DNA from: Winogradskyella sp. | GTDB taxonomy: Bacteria; Bacteroidota; Bacteroidia; Flavobacteriales; Flavobacteriaceae | Assembly (NCBI GenBank): GCA_030149115.1 | Contig: JASBSE010000239.1 | Span: 1-22,424 of the forward strand | DNA: 22,424 nt | Direction: 5' to 3' | Shown here: positions 16,154 through 22,424 of the stretch, piece by piece | How the letters are laid out: each line of letters opens with the position of its first letter | Position numbering within the stretch: the first letter of the stretch is position 1 | Notes under the pieces: model-generated | What the model was told of the DNA's origin: nothing | Database searches by the model: none | The model's input: the letters and a program-made list of their open reading frames with translations, nothing else | Program-made: the position numbers and the translations under genes

Positions 16154-16720
16154 TTAAAACCAATTTTCTTCCATGCAATCAGCTAATGCTGTTCTTGCTC
16201 TGTGTATTAGTACCCAAAGGTTAGACGCTGTAATATCTAATTCATTACAAATAGTTTCTGTGTCGTAACCCAAAATAGTTTTCATTTTAAAAACCTCAGC
16301 TTGTTTTTCCGGTAATTTAGATAAACAGTTATAAATGGCACTACCTAATTCACTATTTTCTAATTTGTCTTCTGCGGTCTTATCAAAGGGATCTGCAACA
16401 CGTTCTTCTAACCAATCACCTTCAGATTCAGAATCGTTGTTGTAGGTCATTCTAACTTCAGCTTTACCTTTATTAGAATTTATTTTACGATAGTAATCTA
16501 TGATTTTTCTTTTTAATATAGAAACAAGCCAAGTACGCTCGCTTGCTTCACCTTTAAAATTTTTCATAGATTTTAAACCAGCCAAAAATGTTTCGGACAC
16601 CAAATCTTGAGCCATTGCTCTATCGTTAACTCTAGAGATGGTGTAGTTAAAGAGGTAGTCTGAATACAAATTAATCCAGTTGTTAGGATTTAATTGATGG
16701 TTAGCCATTTTCGTTCTCAT
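16154..16720 (-). CDS. ECF-type RNA polymerase sigma factor
   Basis: The 188-residue protein has sigma region 2 (about 17-82: DYLFNYTISRVNDRAMAQDLVSETF, then the WLVSILKRKIIDYYRK promoter-melting helix) and region 4 (about 125-180: LPEKQAEVF, then the ETICNELDITASNLWVLIHRAR helix-turn-helix). Regions 1.1 and 3 are missing, as in ECF (group 4) sigma factors. A second in-frame ATG at codon 5 (16708) is a credible start, because the -7 box at 16736-16729 is only eight bases from the first ATG. The gene pairs with the small anti-sigma-like gene downstream. The 55-base gap from the methyltransferase gene upstream contains its own promoter, so it is probably separate from the GbsR-type operon. Confidence 0.92.
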   Translation of the reverse strand: MRTKMANHQLNPNNWINLYSDYLFNYTISRVNDRAMAQDLVSETFLAGLKSMKNFKGEASERTWLVSILKRKIIDYYRKINSNKGKAEVRMTYNNDSESEGDWLEERVADPFDKTAEDKLENSELGSAIYNCLSKLPEKQAEVFKMKTILGYDTETICNELDITASNLWVLIHRARTALADCMEENWF

Positions 16721-16728
16721 TGCTAAAC

Positions 16729-16736
16729 CAAAAATA
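16729..16736 (-). promoter_or_regulatory. -7 promoter element of the sigma factor gene
   Basis: Minus-strand TATTTTTG, an exact TAnnTTTG match, is eight bases from the first ATG (16720) and 20 from the second (16708). No TTG is found at -33 spacing. Confidence 0.5.
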
Positions 16737-16775
16737 GATAAAATATTAAGATATTTAATATGTGTTCACATTTTC

Positions 16776-17654
16776 CTAACGTTTCGTTGCGCTGATAATG
16801 TAATATCCAAAACTTTTCATGTGCAATCCAGATAATAAGGCATAAAAAGACCCTTTTAAATTATGGAGACTTTCTCTTTTGAGGTTTTTAAATCCAAAAA
16901 TTTTCTTTAAAATAAAGCCTGAAATAGCAAAGGGCACATGGAGTACAGATGGAGCAACTCTCATTGATATATCTTCAATTTTTATGTTTGTAAACCCTAT
17001 TTCTTTCAAGCTTTTTTTGATGAATTGATGTGTCTCTAGTTTTTCTAAACTCCAATGATTACATAATTTGGTATAGGCATATTTGCCGCCTTTACAAAGT
17101 TGACCTTTGTCTTTTTTTAAAAAAGCATCAGCCATAACAAAGCGTCCACCAGGTTTTAGTAGTCTATGCATTTCTTTAAGGGAATTAAAATTGTGACCCG
17201 AATGACAGAAGCTTTCAATAGCTACAGCAGAGTCAAATGAGTTAGATTGAAATGACGTGTTATTGTAATTTTCTTTGAGTATGATACCGTTTTTACCCTT
17301 TAATAATTCATTTCCTTTTTTAACTTGAAAATCAGATAATGTTACTCCGTAGGCTATTACGTTTTTGTAATTTTTTAATGTATATCGCATTGTGGCTCCC
17401 ATACCACAACCTAAGTCTATAAGTCTGTTTTTAGTTTTATTAATGTTTAATCTTTTTGTGACTTGTTTGTTCATTTCGTTCAACATACTATCTCGCTTAA
17501 ATAAGTTTGTTTTAAACGGAATGAAATAGCCAAAGTGCATGTTGTAATCGTTACTCCAAAACTCATAATCTTCGGTAGCTTCGTTGTAGAAATCTACCAT
17601 TTCTATTCGGTTTTGTTCTGCGTAATTTGTGTATGGTATAGTTTGTGTTTTCAT
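16776..17654 (-). CDS. SAM-dependent methyltransferase (class I, small-molecule type)
   Basis: The 292-residue protein has a clear SAM-binding motif I, LIDLGCGMGA (78-87). An acidic residue is absent after the second strand (YGVTLSDFQ), as in sterol/tocopherol-type enzymes, and the motifs SFDSAVAIESFCHSGH (about 139-154) and RLLKPGGRFVMADAF (164-178) follow. The N-terminal YNMHFGYF (about 37-44) resembles the substrate-proximal segment of C- and O-methyltransferases acting on isoprenoids, sterols or tocopherol-like quinols. A hydrophobic C-terminal region (about 235-285) could bind a lipid or the membrane. It is the last gene of the five-gene operon behind the operator at 19950, 12 bases after the four-helix protein gene. 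The substrate is unknown; a prenyl or fatty lipid is the best guess (inference). Confidence 0.87.
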   Translation of the reverse strand: MKTQTIPYTNYAEQNRIEMVDFYNEATEDYEFWSNDYNMHFGYFIPFKTNLFKRDSMLNEMNKQVTKRLNINKTKNRLIDLGCGMGATMRYTLKNYKNVIAYGVTLSDFQVKKGNELLKGKNGIILKENYNNTSFQSNSFDSAVAIESFCHSGHNFNSLKEMHRLLKPGGRFVMADAFLKKDKGQLCKGGKYAYTKLCNHWSLEKLETHQFIKKSLKEIGFTNIKIEDISMRVAPSVLHVPFAISGFILKKIFGFKNLKRESLHNLKGSFYALLSGLHMKSFGYYIISATKR

Positions 17655-17666
17655 GGTGTTGTTGGT

Positions 17667-18071
17667 TTAAAATGATTGATTAAAAGAAATGATAGAAAAG
17701 ACAATGGTAAAATAAACCCATAATAGTATGAATACAATGTGAACCGTAGTTTCAAACGTCTTTTGTTTCCATAGTTTTGATGAATAAACAAAGAGCTGAA
17801 AAAAGAGTCTGACTAACCAAAATAAAGCTAATCCAAAGGAAACTTTTCTACCAAATACAGTTTCAATAATTTCGGTAGAGGATGTTAGACAGAGTAAACC
17901 CATAAGAAATACAGTGAAGGCTATGAAAAATGTATGAACCTTCATCACTTGTCTGTTTATAAGACTTATTGATTTTAGCTCTTTGTCCCAATTAAAATAC
18001 TTTGGAAAAATGATATGTATTAGAGCAAGTAGTATTAAGAGAATGCCAATTATATGTAAATGCGTATTCAT
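17667..18071 (-). CDS. Four-helix membrane protein of unknown function
   Basis: The 134-residue protein is almost wholly hydrophobic, with four predicted membrane helices (about 5-22, 43-64, 77-95 and 108-128). Between helices 1 and 2 lies FPKYFNWDKELKSISLINRQ, and helix 2 begins with VMKVHTFF, whose His could face the membrane interior. I recognise the type as a conserved uncharacterised Bacteroidota membrane protein, not a named family. It sits 12 bases downstream of the membrane-anchored methyltransferase gene and 12 bases upstream of the second methyltransferase gene, so its job is tied to that pathway, perhaps as a scaffold or substrate handler (inference). Confidence 0.8.
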   Translation of the reverse strand: MNTHLHIIGILLILLALIHIIFPKYFNWDKELKSISLINRQVMKVHTFFIAFTVFLMGLLCLTSSTEIIETVFGRKVSFGLALFWLVRLFFQLFVYSSKLWKQKTFETTVHIVFILLWVYFTIVFSIISFNQSF

Positions 18072-18083
18072 GATTTTTTCTAA

Positions 18084-18836
18084 TTAAATATGACAATTAA
18101 AAATGGACATAAAAGGTGTGAACTTAGTTTCTGAAATTGAAGAGAATCCTGCTTCCATGTAGGCTTTTTTCCAAGTTTTTTTAGAAAAGAAGTGTGTAAA
18201 TCCAATGGAAAATGCTAAGAAATTAGGGAGGTCCCTTAAATGTTCTACCATAATTACTTTTCCGTTTGGTTTACAAATACGCTTACATTCTTTTAAAAAC
18301 TCAACTTTCTCTTCATATAATCTTATTTCATGTGCTGCAGAAAGCAAAAAGATAAGATCGGTTGATTCATTTTTTAAGGGAATTGCATTTGTTTTTATCG
18401 ATTTGGTATTCGGATATATTAAACTTACTTTTCTAGCTCTAACTATAGCTGGTTCTGTATGTTGCTTAGAATTGTAAAAGTCGAAAACCTGTAGTCTTGA
18501 TTTTGGAAAATGTTTTTTTAAAATAAAACTGGTTTCATCAAAGCCTGCATTTATATTAATGATTTTTGCAGGGTTGGTATTGTTTAAGTGAAAATCCTCA
18601 AGCCAATCAAAATTGTAATAACCTGAATAATCATAGACGTAAGCTGAGACAATTAACGGCATTATAAGACCGTATATAAAAGCCGTAACCATAATGTAGA
18701 ATAATGAGTTAGACCAACTGAATATTAACCAACTCATTATAATTATCATCAATACTAAAAGTCCGACGATATAAAAATGTCTGTTAAAGCTTAAGATATT
18801 AAAAGCACCTTGAAATCTTTTTCTTCTTATTTCCAT
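18084..18836 (-). CDS. Membrane-anchored methyltransferase-like protein
   Basis: The 250-residue protein has two N-terminal membrane helices (about 20-40 and 46-67) followed by a class I methyltransferase-type domain. Motif I is unusual: IININAGFDETS (92-103), in place of the DxGxGxG pattern. The later motifs are clear: acidic QVFDF (116-120), STDLIFLLSAAHEIR (about 158-172) and ICKPNGKVIMVEHLRD (187-202). It is thus probably held at the inner membrane with its catalytic domain in the cytoplasm. Its start overlaps the end of the DUF2071 gene by 10 bases and it is followed 12 bases later by the four-helix protein gene. It may be an active enzyme with a divergent cofactor loop, or a partner of the second methyltransferase. 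Confidence 0.78.
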   Translation of the reverse strand: MEIRRKRFQGAFNILSFNRHFYIVGLLVLMIIIMSWLIFSWSNSLFYIMVTAFIYGLIMPLIVSAYVYDYSGYYNFDWLEDFHLNNTNPAKIININAGFDETSFILKKHFPKSRLQVFDFYNSKQHTEPAIVRARKVSLIYPNTKSIKTNAIPLKNESTDLIFLLSAAHEIRLYEEKVEFLKECKRICKPNGKVIMVEHLRDLPNFLAFSIGFTHFFSKKTWKKAYMEAGFSSISETKFTPFMSIFNCHI

Positions 18837-19564
18837 AATTCTTTTTTGCCTTTTTTCCAGTAATATGGAATGTTTCTTATTATAAATGCATTAGCCAAAA
18901 CCAAGTTGTTAAGTCTTAATGATTTTAAATACTCAATTTGATGCAGTTGTATCTCTACAGGTTGAGGTTTCCAGTTTGCTCTTACTCCTTCAATAATAAG
19001 AACCTCTTTAGTTTCTTCATTATAAGTAAATGTAAAGGGGAGGGGACCTGCAAATCGTCTTGCTTCTTTCCAATTACTAAATGGTGAATGATTAGGTAAT
19101 TCAACAGCGTTATTTTTTTGTTTTATGCTAATGTTGAAATTAGATTTTCTTGAACTTATTTTAAGTAAGTCTTTGTTTTGCTCTTTTTGTATGTCTGTAG
19201 TGGTGTAATTATAATGTGTAAATAGGTTACCCATAAACTCCATTTTATTTTTATTAGTCTCAGACTTTATGATGTATAAGCCGCGTAAACGTTTGCCTTT
19301 AGCATTGGTGTAGCGAACAAATATGCGATAGCCAATTAAAAAGAAATCATTACCGAATAACTTAGGAAAACCTTTTGGTCTTAAATCCTTAGTTTGAACC
19401 ATGGCTACAGCTATAAAAGCCCATTTGTTATTGTAAGTATCTAAACTTAGACACTGTGGGATCATAGTCTCTAGTTCTTCTTTTGGAACGGCAAAGGTTA
19501 GTACTAGAGAGCTATCAAAAAATGCTTCAACTGCAAAAGGATGATTTTTAAGTCGCTTTAACAT
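18827..19564 (-). CDS. DUF2071 family protein (YqjF-like)
   Basis: The 245-residue soluble protein matches DUF2071, a family related in fold to acetoacetate decarboxylase: an N-terminal part with FAVPKEELETMIPQCLSLDTY (about 24-44), a middle with FFLIGYRIFVRYT and KGKRLRGLYIIKSET (about 74-103), and a beta-rich C-terminal half. No enzymatic activity is established for the family, and I see no unmistakable catalytic Lys of acetoacetate decarboxylase. The gene overlaps the DoxX-like gene upstream by 17 bases and the methyltransferase gene downstream by 10 bases, so expression of the three is tightly coupled. The cavity of this fold suggests it binds or converts a hydrophobic intermediate (inference). 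Confidence 0.82.
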   Translation of the reverse strand: MLKRLKNHPFAVEAFFDSSLVLTFAVPKEELETMIPQCLSLDTYNNKWAFIAVAMVQTKDLRPKGFPKLFGNDFFLIGYRIFVRYTNAKGKRLRGLYIIKSETNKNKMEFMGNLFTHYNYTTTDIQKEQNKDLLKISSRKSNFNISIKQKNNAVELPNHSPFSNWKEARRFAGPLPFTFTYNEETKEVLIIEGVRANWKPQPVEIQLHQIEYLKSLRLNNLVLANAFIIRNIPYYWKKGKKELWK

Positions 19565-19937
19565 AATCGTTGTTATGAATGAAGTATGTATAATGAATAA
19601 GACTTACAAAAGTCAGTGCAAAAACGAGGTTAAGTTTTCCCCAAAGTAACAGGTCAGGAACTAGAAAGAACTCAATTACATTCATAGTTAATACTATTAT
19701 CATTTGTAAAGTGGCATGCAGTTTTTTCTTAAAGTCTGAAATTATCCATATTGCTAAAACGACTTCAGATATTCCTATTAAAATGGTTAATTCAGTAGCG
19801 TAAGTGTACCCTAAAATTTCTGAAACAATTTCTTTATGCCTAGGAACTAAATTTAGAATTTTACAGAATAGACCATTAATAAGCCAAACACTAAATATTA
19901 GGGTAATAAGTACTTTATAGATTTTATTTTTATTCAT
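19548..19937 (-). CDS. DoxX-like membrane protein
   Basis: The 129-residue protein has four membrane helices (about 8-26, 48-66, 76-93 and 98-117) and the DoxX-like pattern SVWLINGLFCKILNLVPRHKEIVSEILG near the N terminus. DoxX relatives are linked to membrane redox processes, but this short group (DoxX_3-like) has no proven activity. It is the first gene of the five-gene operon, and its 3' end overlaps the DUF2071 gene by 17 bases. The operator-like dyad at 19950-19975 lies only 13 bases upstream of the ATG, so a bound regulator should block the operon. Confidence 0.82.
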   Translation of the reverse strand: MNKNKIYKVLITLIFSVWLINGLFCKILNLVPRHKEIVSEILGYTYATELTILIGISEVVLAIWIISDFKKKLHATLQMIIVLTMNVIEFFLVPDLLLWGKLNLVFALTFVSLIHYTYFIHNNDYVKAT

Positions 19938-19949
19938 TTTGTTATTTTA

Positions 19950-19975
19950 AAACTTTCAAAAAATACTGAAAGTTT
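19950..19975. promoter_or_regulatory. Operator-like dyad before the five-gene operon
   Basis: AAACTTTCA and TGAAAGTTT form a perfect 9-base dyad with an 8-base spacer. The site agrees at 22 of 26 positions, with the same spacing, with the dyad at 20521-20546. It lies between the regulator stop and the DoxX-like ATG. Its spacer contains a near -7 box on the minus strand (TA, six T, G; one T more than the consensus), so bound protein would cover the promoter. Confidence 0.65.
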
Positions 19976-19993
19976 GTTTTAAAAAAAATATTT

Positions 19994-20497
19994 CTATTTC
20001 ATAAGTTTAAAAACAGACTTGGTTAACCAATTTTGCTTTTGGTCCACAAGTTTGTTCATCAGAATATCTAAATCGTCCGTAAGTTCCTTTAGAGCTTTAG
20101 TTTGTTTTATTAATTCTTTAGTTTCGGCTGATCCGTTATCTTTAATAGAAGAGACTTCTTCTAAAACTTTTATAACAGGTTTTATTTCTCTTCGGCTACG
20201 CTCTTTAGCTACGATTCTTGCGAGTTCTTGTACATTTTTTTCGGTAGTAAAAAACTCTTTACGCTCACCAGAAACCAAAACTTTTGTTACAATACCCCAA
20301 TCCATAAGTTGTCTTAAATTCATGCTAGTATTGCCACGCGAAATTTTAAGATCCTCCATAATATCTTCCATAGAAAGCGGTTTGGTGGATATAAAAAGCA
20401 AAGCTTGTATTTGAGCCATCGCTTTATTAATGCCCCAAAGCGTACCCAGACTTCCCCAAGTACTAATAAATTTTTCTTTTGCTTCTAAATATTCCAT
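19994..20497 (-). CDS. GbsR/MarR-type transcriptional regulator
   Basis: The 167-residue protein has a winged helix-turn-helix at about 20-85 (LWGINKAMAQIQALLFISTKPLSMEDIMEDLKISRGNTSMNLRQL, then a wing around SGERKEFF) and a helical, probably coiled-coil dimerisation part at about 105-150. This is the layout of GbsR-type repressors, whose best known member controls choline uptake and glycine betaine synthesis in Bacillus. The gene is flanked by two near-identical dyads (19950-19975 and 20521-20546), and its own promoter overlaps the second, so autorepression together with repression of the downstream five-gene operon is likely. A small-molecule ligand is expected but unknown. Confidence 0.9.
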   Translation of the reverse strand: MEYLEAKEKFISTWGSLGTLWGINKAMAQIQALLFISTKPLSMEDIMEDLKISRGNTSMNLRQLMDWGIVTKVLVSGERKEFFTTEKNVQELARIVAKERSRREIKPVIKVLEEVSSIKDNGSAETKELIKQTKALKELTDDLDILMNKLVDQKQNWLTKSVFKLMK

Positions 20498-20501
20498 AAC
20501 A

Positions 20502-20530
20502 CAAATATATAAAATATTTTAAAATTTCAA
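20502..20530 (-). promoter_or_regulatory. Promoter of the GbsR-type regulator gene
   Basis: On the minus strand a TTG (20530-20528) is followed by 18 bases and then TATATTTG (20509-20502), a full match to the Bacteroidota promoter pattern TTG-N17-23-TAnnTTTG. The -33 TTG lies inside the palindrome at 20521-20546. The -7 element is four bases from the ATG, so the mRNA is probably leaderless. Confidence 0.7.
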
Positions 20531-20546
20531 TAATTATTGAAAGTTT
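20521..20546. promoter_or_regulatory. Operator-like palindrome before the regulator gene
   Basis: TTTCAATAATTATTGAAA (20525-20542) is a perfect 18-base palindrome, and with its flanks it matches the 26-base dyad at 19950-19975 in 22 positions. The shared core is TTTCA-N8-TGAAAGTTT. It contains the -33 element of the regulator promoter and overlaps the stop codon of the peptidase gene upstream. Confidence 0.7.
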
Positions 20547-21321
20547 ATTTGATTTGTAAATGAATATGATCATCATGTCTTACTGCTTGGCAGCCATGAA
20601 ATCTGACATTGTCATATTCTACTAGTCCTAATTCCTTTTTTAGATAAGGTTCTATGAAAATTTTTGAGTTTTTATTTCTGTAAAGTAACCCTTGAATAAG
20701 CGTTTTGGTGTTTTCTTTATCTAATTGGAATGCCTTACTTTTGTCAGGAGATAAGTATTTGGTTAAGTCATATTGCCAATACCCTTTGTTAATGCAGTTT
20801 TTAGATGTTGGGTTATTTAAATTTATGAAAGCTCCATAACCCATAAACGAAGGTTTTTGGTCTGTTTTGTTGTTATTATCTAAATACATAAATGCGATAT
20901 CTATTTTTTTTCCATCATTATGACTAAGATGCGGAAATAGTGGAAACCCATTAAAAAAAGGGAAATTAGCATCTAGGTAAGTTGTTTTAATGCCTAAGTG
21001 AGCTAAATCTATGGTTGATTGTTCTAAAACATCATAAAGTTCATTGTCTACATAATTTCTAAACAATAACGGATAGATATGGTTTTGAGGCTTAAGTACA
21101 CTTTTTATTACAGGGAGTTTTCTTCTTCCAAAATAAGGAGCTACAATTGGAACAATAATTATATTGCAAATAAGGTATATTATTGGGAAAATATACCGTT
21201 TCCTTTTTTGAAGCTTTACAGCAATAAAAACACTCATTAGCCATAGTAATCCTCCGACTTGGGTTAGTATGGTTAAGAGTGCTATAAATAAAATGTGTCC
21301 AATAAGCTTTAAAAACCTCAT
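20545..21321 (-). CDS. Membrane-anchored LAS-type metallopeptidase candidate
   Basis: The 258-residue protein has two N-terminal hydrophobic helices (about 5-36 and 43-62) and then a soluble domain. HNDGKKID (134-141) fits the H-x2-G-x3-D zinc pattern of LAS metallopeptidases (M15 and relatives), and the last residues contain HDDHIH (249-254), fitting their closing HxH element. All three zinc ligands are therefore present: His134, Asp141 and His254, with His252 nearby. LAS enzymes cut D-amino-acid bonds in peptidoglycan stem peptides, so a cell wall role at the outer face of the inner membrane is likely (inference). The gene starts 26 bases after the M3 peptidase stop, and its stop overlaps the regulator's operator. 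Confidence 0.68.
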   Translation of the reverse strand: MRFLKLIGHILFIALLTILTQVGGLLWLMSVFIAVKLQKRKRYIFPIIYLICNIIIVPIVAPYFGRRKLPVIKSVLKPQNHIYPLLFRNYVDNELYDVLEQSTIDLAHLGIKTTYLDANFPFFNGFPLFPHLSHNDGKKIDIAFMYLDNNNKTDQKPSFMGYGAFINLNNPTSKNCINKGYWQYDLTKYLSPDKSKAFQLDKENTKTLIQGLLYRNKNSKIFIEPYLKKELGLVEYDNVRFHGCQAVRHDDHIHLQIK

Positions 21322-21347
21322 AAGACACTAACGTGCATTGTGAGTGT

Positions 21348-22424
21348 TTATTTTAGTAAACCAGCACGTCGTAACAATGCTTCAGGTTGAGGTTCTTGAC
21401 CCCTGAATTTTTTGTATAAATCCATTGGGTTTTCAGTCCCTCCTTGAGATAATACAAACGTTTTAAATTTATCAGCAACCGTTTTATTAAAAATGCCTTC
21501 TTGTTTAAAGTATTCAAACGCATCTGCGTCTAAAACTTCGGCCCATTTGTAACTGTAGTATCCAGACGAATAACCTCCTTGAAAAATATGAGAAAATGCG
21601 GTACTCATACAGTTTTCTTCTACTTCCGGATAAAGTTTTGTTTCACCAAAAGCTTCAACTTCATGTGCTTTTACGTCTGTAATTTTTGTTGGGTCTAGAC
21701 CATGCCAGCTCATATCTAAAAGTCCAAAACTCAACTGACGTAACGTTTGCCAACCTTCATGGAACGTAGATGAGGCTTTTATCTTTTCAACCAATTCCAT
21801 CGGAATTACGTCTCCAGTTTCGTAATGCGTAGCAAAGAGTTTTAGAGATTCTTCTTCGTAACACCAATTTTCTAAAACCTGGCTTGGTAATTCTACAATA
21901 TCCCAATACACACTTGTACCAGAAAGGCTAGGGTAGGTGGTGTTGGCTAACATGCCATGAAGCGCATGTCCAAATTCGTGAAACAAAGTCGTAACTTCAT
22001 TAAAGGTTAATAAGGAAGGTTTACTTTTTGTTGGTTTGGTGAAATTACAAACGATAGATACGTGAGGTCTCTCGTTAACACCATTTTTTATCATTTGAGG
22101 CTTGTAAGATGTCATCCAGGCACCATTACGTTTTCCGGATCTTGGGAAAAAGTCGGCATAAAATATAGAAACCAATTCGCCTTCACTATCAGTAACTTTA
22201 TAAGTTAAAACATCATTATGGTATTTGTCTATATCGTTAACCTCTTCAAATTGAAGTCCAAATAATTTATTAGCAACAGTAAAAGCACCATTAATAACAT
22301 TTTCTAATTTGAAATAAGGCTTTAATTTTTCGTCATCTAAATCGAATAATTTTTGTTTCAATTTTTCGGAATAGTAAGCCGAATCCCATTTTTGTAATTG
22401 ATCTATGTTGTCTGTTTCTTTAGC
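21348..22424 (-). CDS. M3 family metallopeptidase (Dcp/oligopeptidase A type), C-terminal half
   Basis: The gene runs off the right edge; its start is outside the window. An internal TTG at 22361 is not the true start, because the frame stays open to 22424. The 358 visible residues include the zinc-binding FHEFGHALHG (His149-Glu150 and His153 of the fragment), a downstream WDIVELPSQVLE Glu that serves as the third ligand, and the family C-terminal FSHIFQGGYSSGYYSYKWAEVLDADAF with the substrate-binding Gly/Tyr loop. M3 enzymes (thimet oligopeptidase, OpdA, Dcp) trim short peptides; the family is usually about 670-700 residues. Whether this copy is cytoplasmic or periplasmic cannot be told without the N terminus. 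Confidence 0.93.
   Translation of the reverse strand, partial: AKETDNIDQLQKWDSAYYSEKLKQKLFDLDDEKLKPYFKLENVINGAFTVANKLFGLQFEEVNDIDKYHNDVLTYKVTDSEGELVSIFYADFFPRSGKRNGAWMTSYKPQMIKNGVNERPHVSIVCNFTKPTKSKPSLLTFNEVTTLFHEFGHALHGMLANTTYPSLSGTSVYWDIVELPSQVLENWCYEEESLKLFATHYETGDVIPMELVEKIKASSTFHEGWQTLRQLSFGLLDMSWHGLDPTKITDVKAHEVEAFGETKLYPEVEENCMSTAFSHIFQGGYSSGYYSYKWAEVLDADAFEYFKQEGIFNKTVADKFKTFVLSQGGTENPMDLYKKFRGQEPQPEALLRRAGLLK

Noticed and set aside
16743..16761. ATATTAA-N5-TTAATAT inverted repeat upstream of the sigma gene
   Set aside because: The arms are only seven A/T bases, which is common by chance in this DNA. It is too weak to call either an operator or a terminator.
21092..21328. Minus-strand open frame of 78 codons overlapping the LAS-type peptidase start
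   Set aside because: It is an alternative frame of the peptidase gene. Its Cys-rich content comes from reading codons for the hydrophobic helices out of frame.
21325..21347. Imperfect ACACTAAC/GTGAGTGT hairpin between the M3 and LAS-type peptidase genes
   Set aside because: The stem has a mismatch and is not followed by a T-run on the minus strand, where the genes lie, so it is not a convincing terminator.

Overview
The window is AT-rich and densely coded. It looks like a chromosomal segment of a Flavobacteriaceae bacterium (phylum Bacteroidota). The signs are exact TAnnTTTG promoter -7 elements (the Bacteroidota sigma-A type), the near absence of Shine-Dalgarno sequences, and typical flavobacterial families: PafA-type phosphatase, an N-terminal-lipoprotein VWA/YfbK-like protein, a GbsR-type regulator and DUF389. 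I see no tRNA, rRNA, CRISPR array, insertion sequence or phage gene. No gene-free stretch exceeds 300 bases.

Layout. 1-2064: the 5' part of an unrecognised gene (minus strand) diverges from a VWA-domain lipoprotein gene, which ends at a strong terminator. 2098-5283: a plus-strand operon of an SprT-like metalloprotein, mannose-1-phosphate guanylyltransferase and a DUF389 membrane protein. 5285-6789 (minus): MlaF/MlaE-type ABC transporter pair for lipid trafficking. 6869-9385 (plus): a PafA-type alkaline phosphatase lipoprotein followed after 8 bases by a secreted or anchored DNA/RNA nuclease, a plausible phosphate-scavenging pair. 9427-11925 (minus): an operon of a KAS III-like enzyme, a small methyltransferase and a family 2 glycosyltransferase. 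12051-14951 (minus): gcvP with its own terminator. 15061-15906 (plus): a polytopic membrane protein with a distant UbiA-like motif. 15889-16720 (minus): an ECF sigma factor followed by a small anti-sigma-like gene with a decayed zinc motif. 16776-20497 (minus): a GbsR/MarR-type regulator and a tightly packed five-gene operon (DoxX-like, DUF2071, membrane-anchored methyltransferase, four-helix membrane protein, second methyltransferase). 20545-22424 (minus): a LAS-fold peptidase candidate and the C-terminal half of an M3 peptidase.

The most interesting part is 16776-20546. Two near-identical operator-like dyads (TTTCA-N8-TGAAAGTTT) flank the GbsR-type regulator gene. One covers the -33 element of the regulator's own promoter; the other lies directly in front of the five-gene operon. 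This gives a complete testable circuit controlling an unassigned pathway, probably methylation of a lipid or other membrane-associated metabolite (inference).

Other sequence-level observations: -7 boxes fall into two distance classes relative to start codons (about 4-8 or 26-28 bases), suggesting some leaderless mRNAs; three genes appear to start with TTG-AAT; and there is a perfect 17-base dyad between the divergent genes at 276 and 410.
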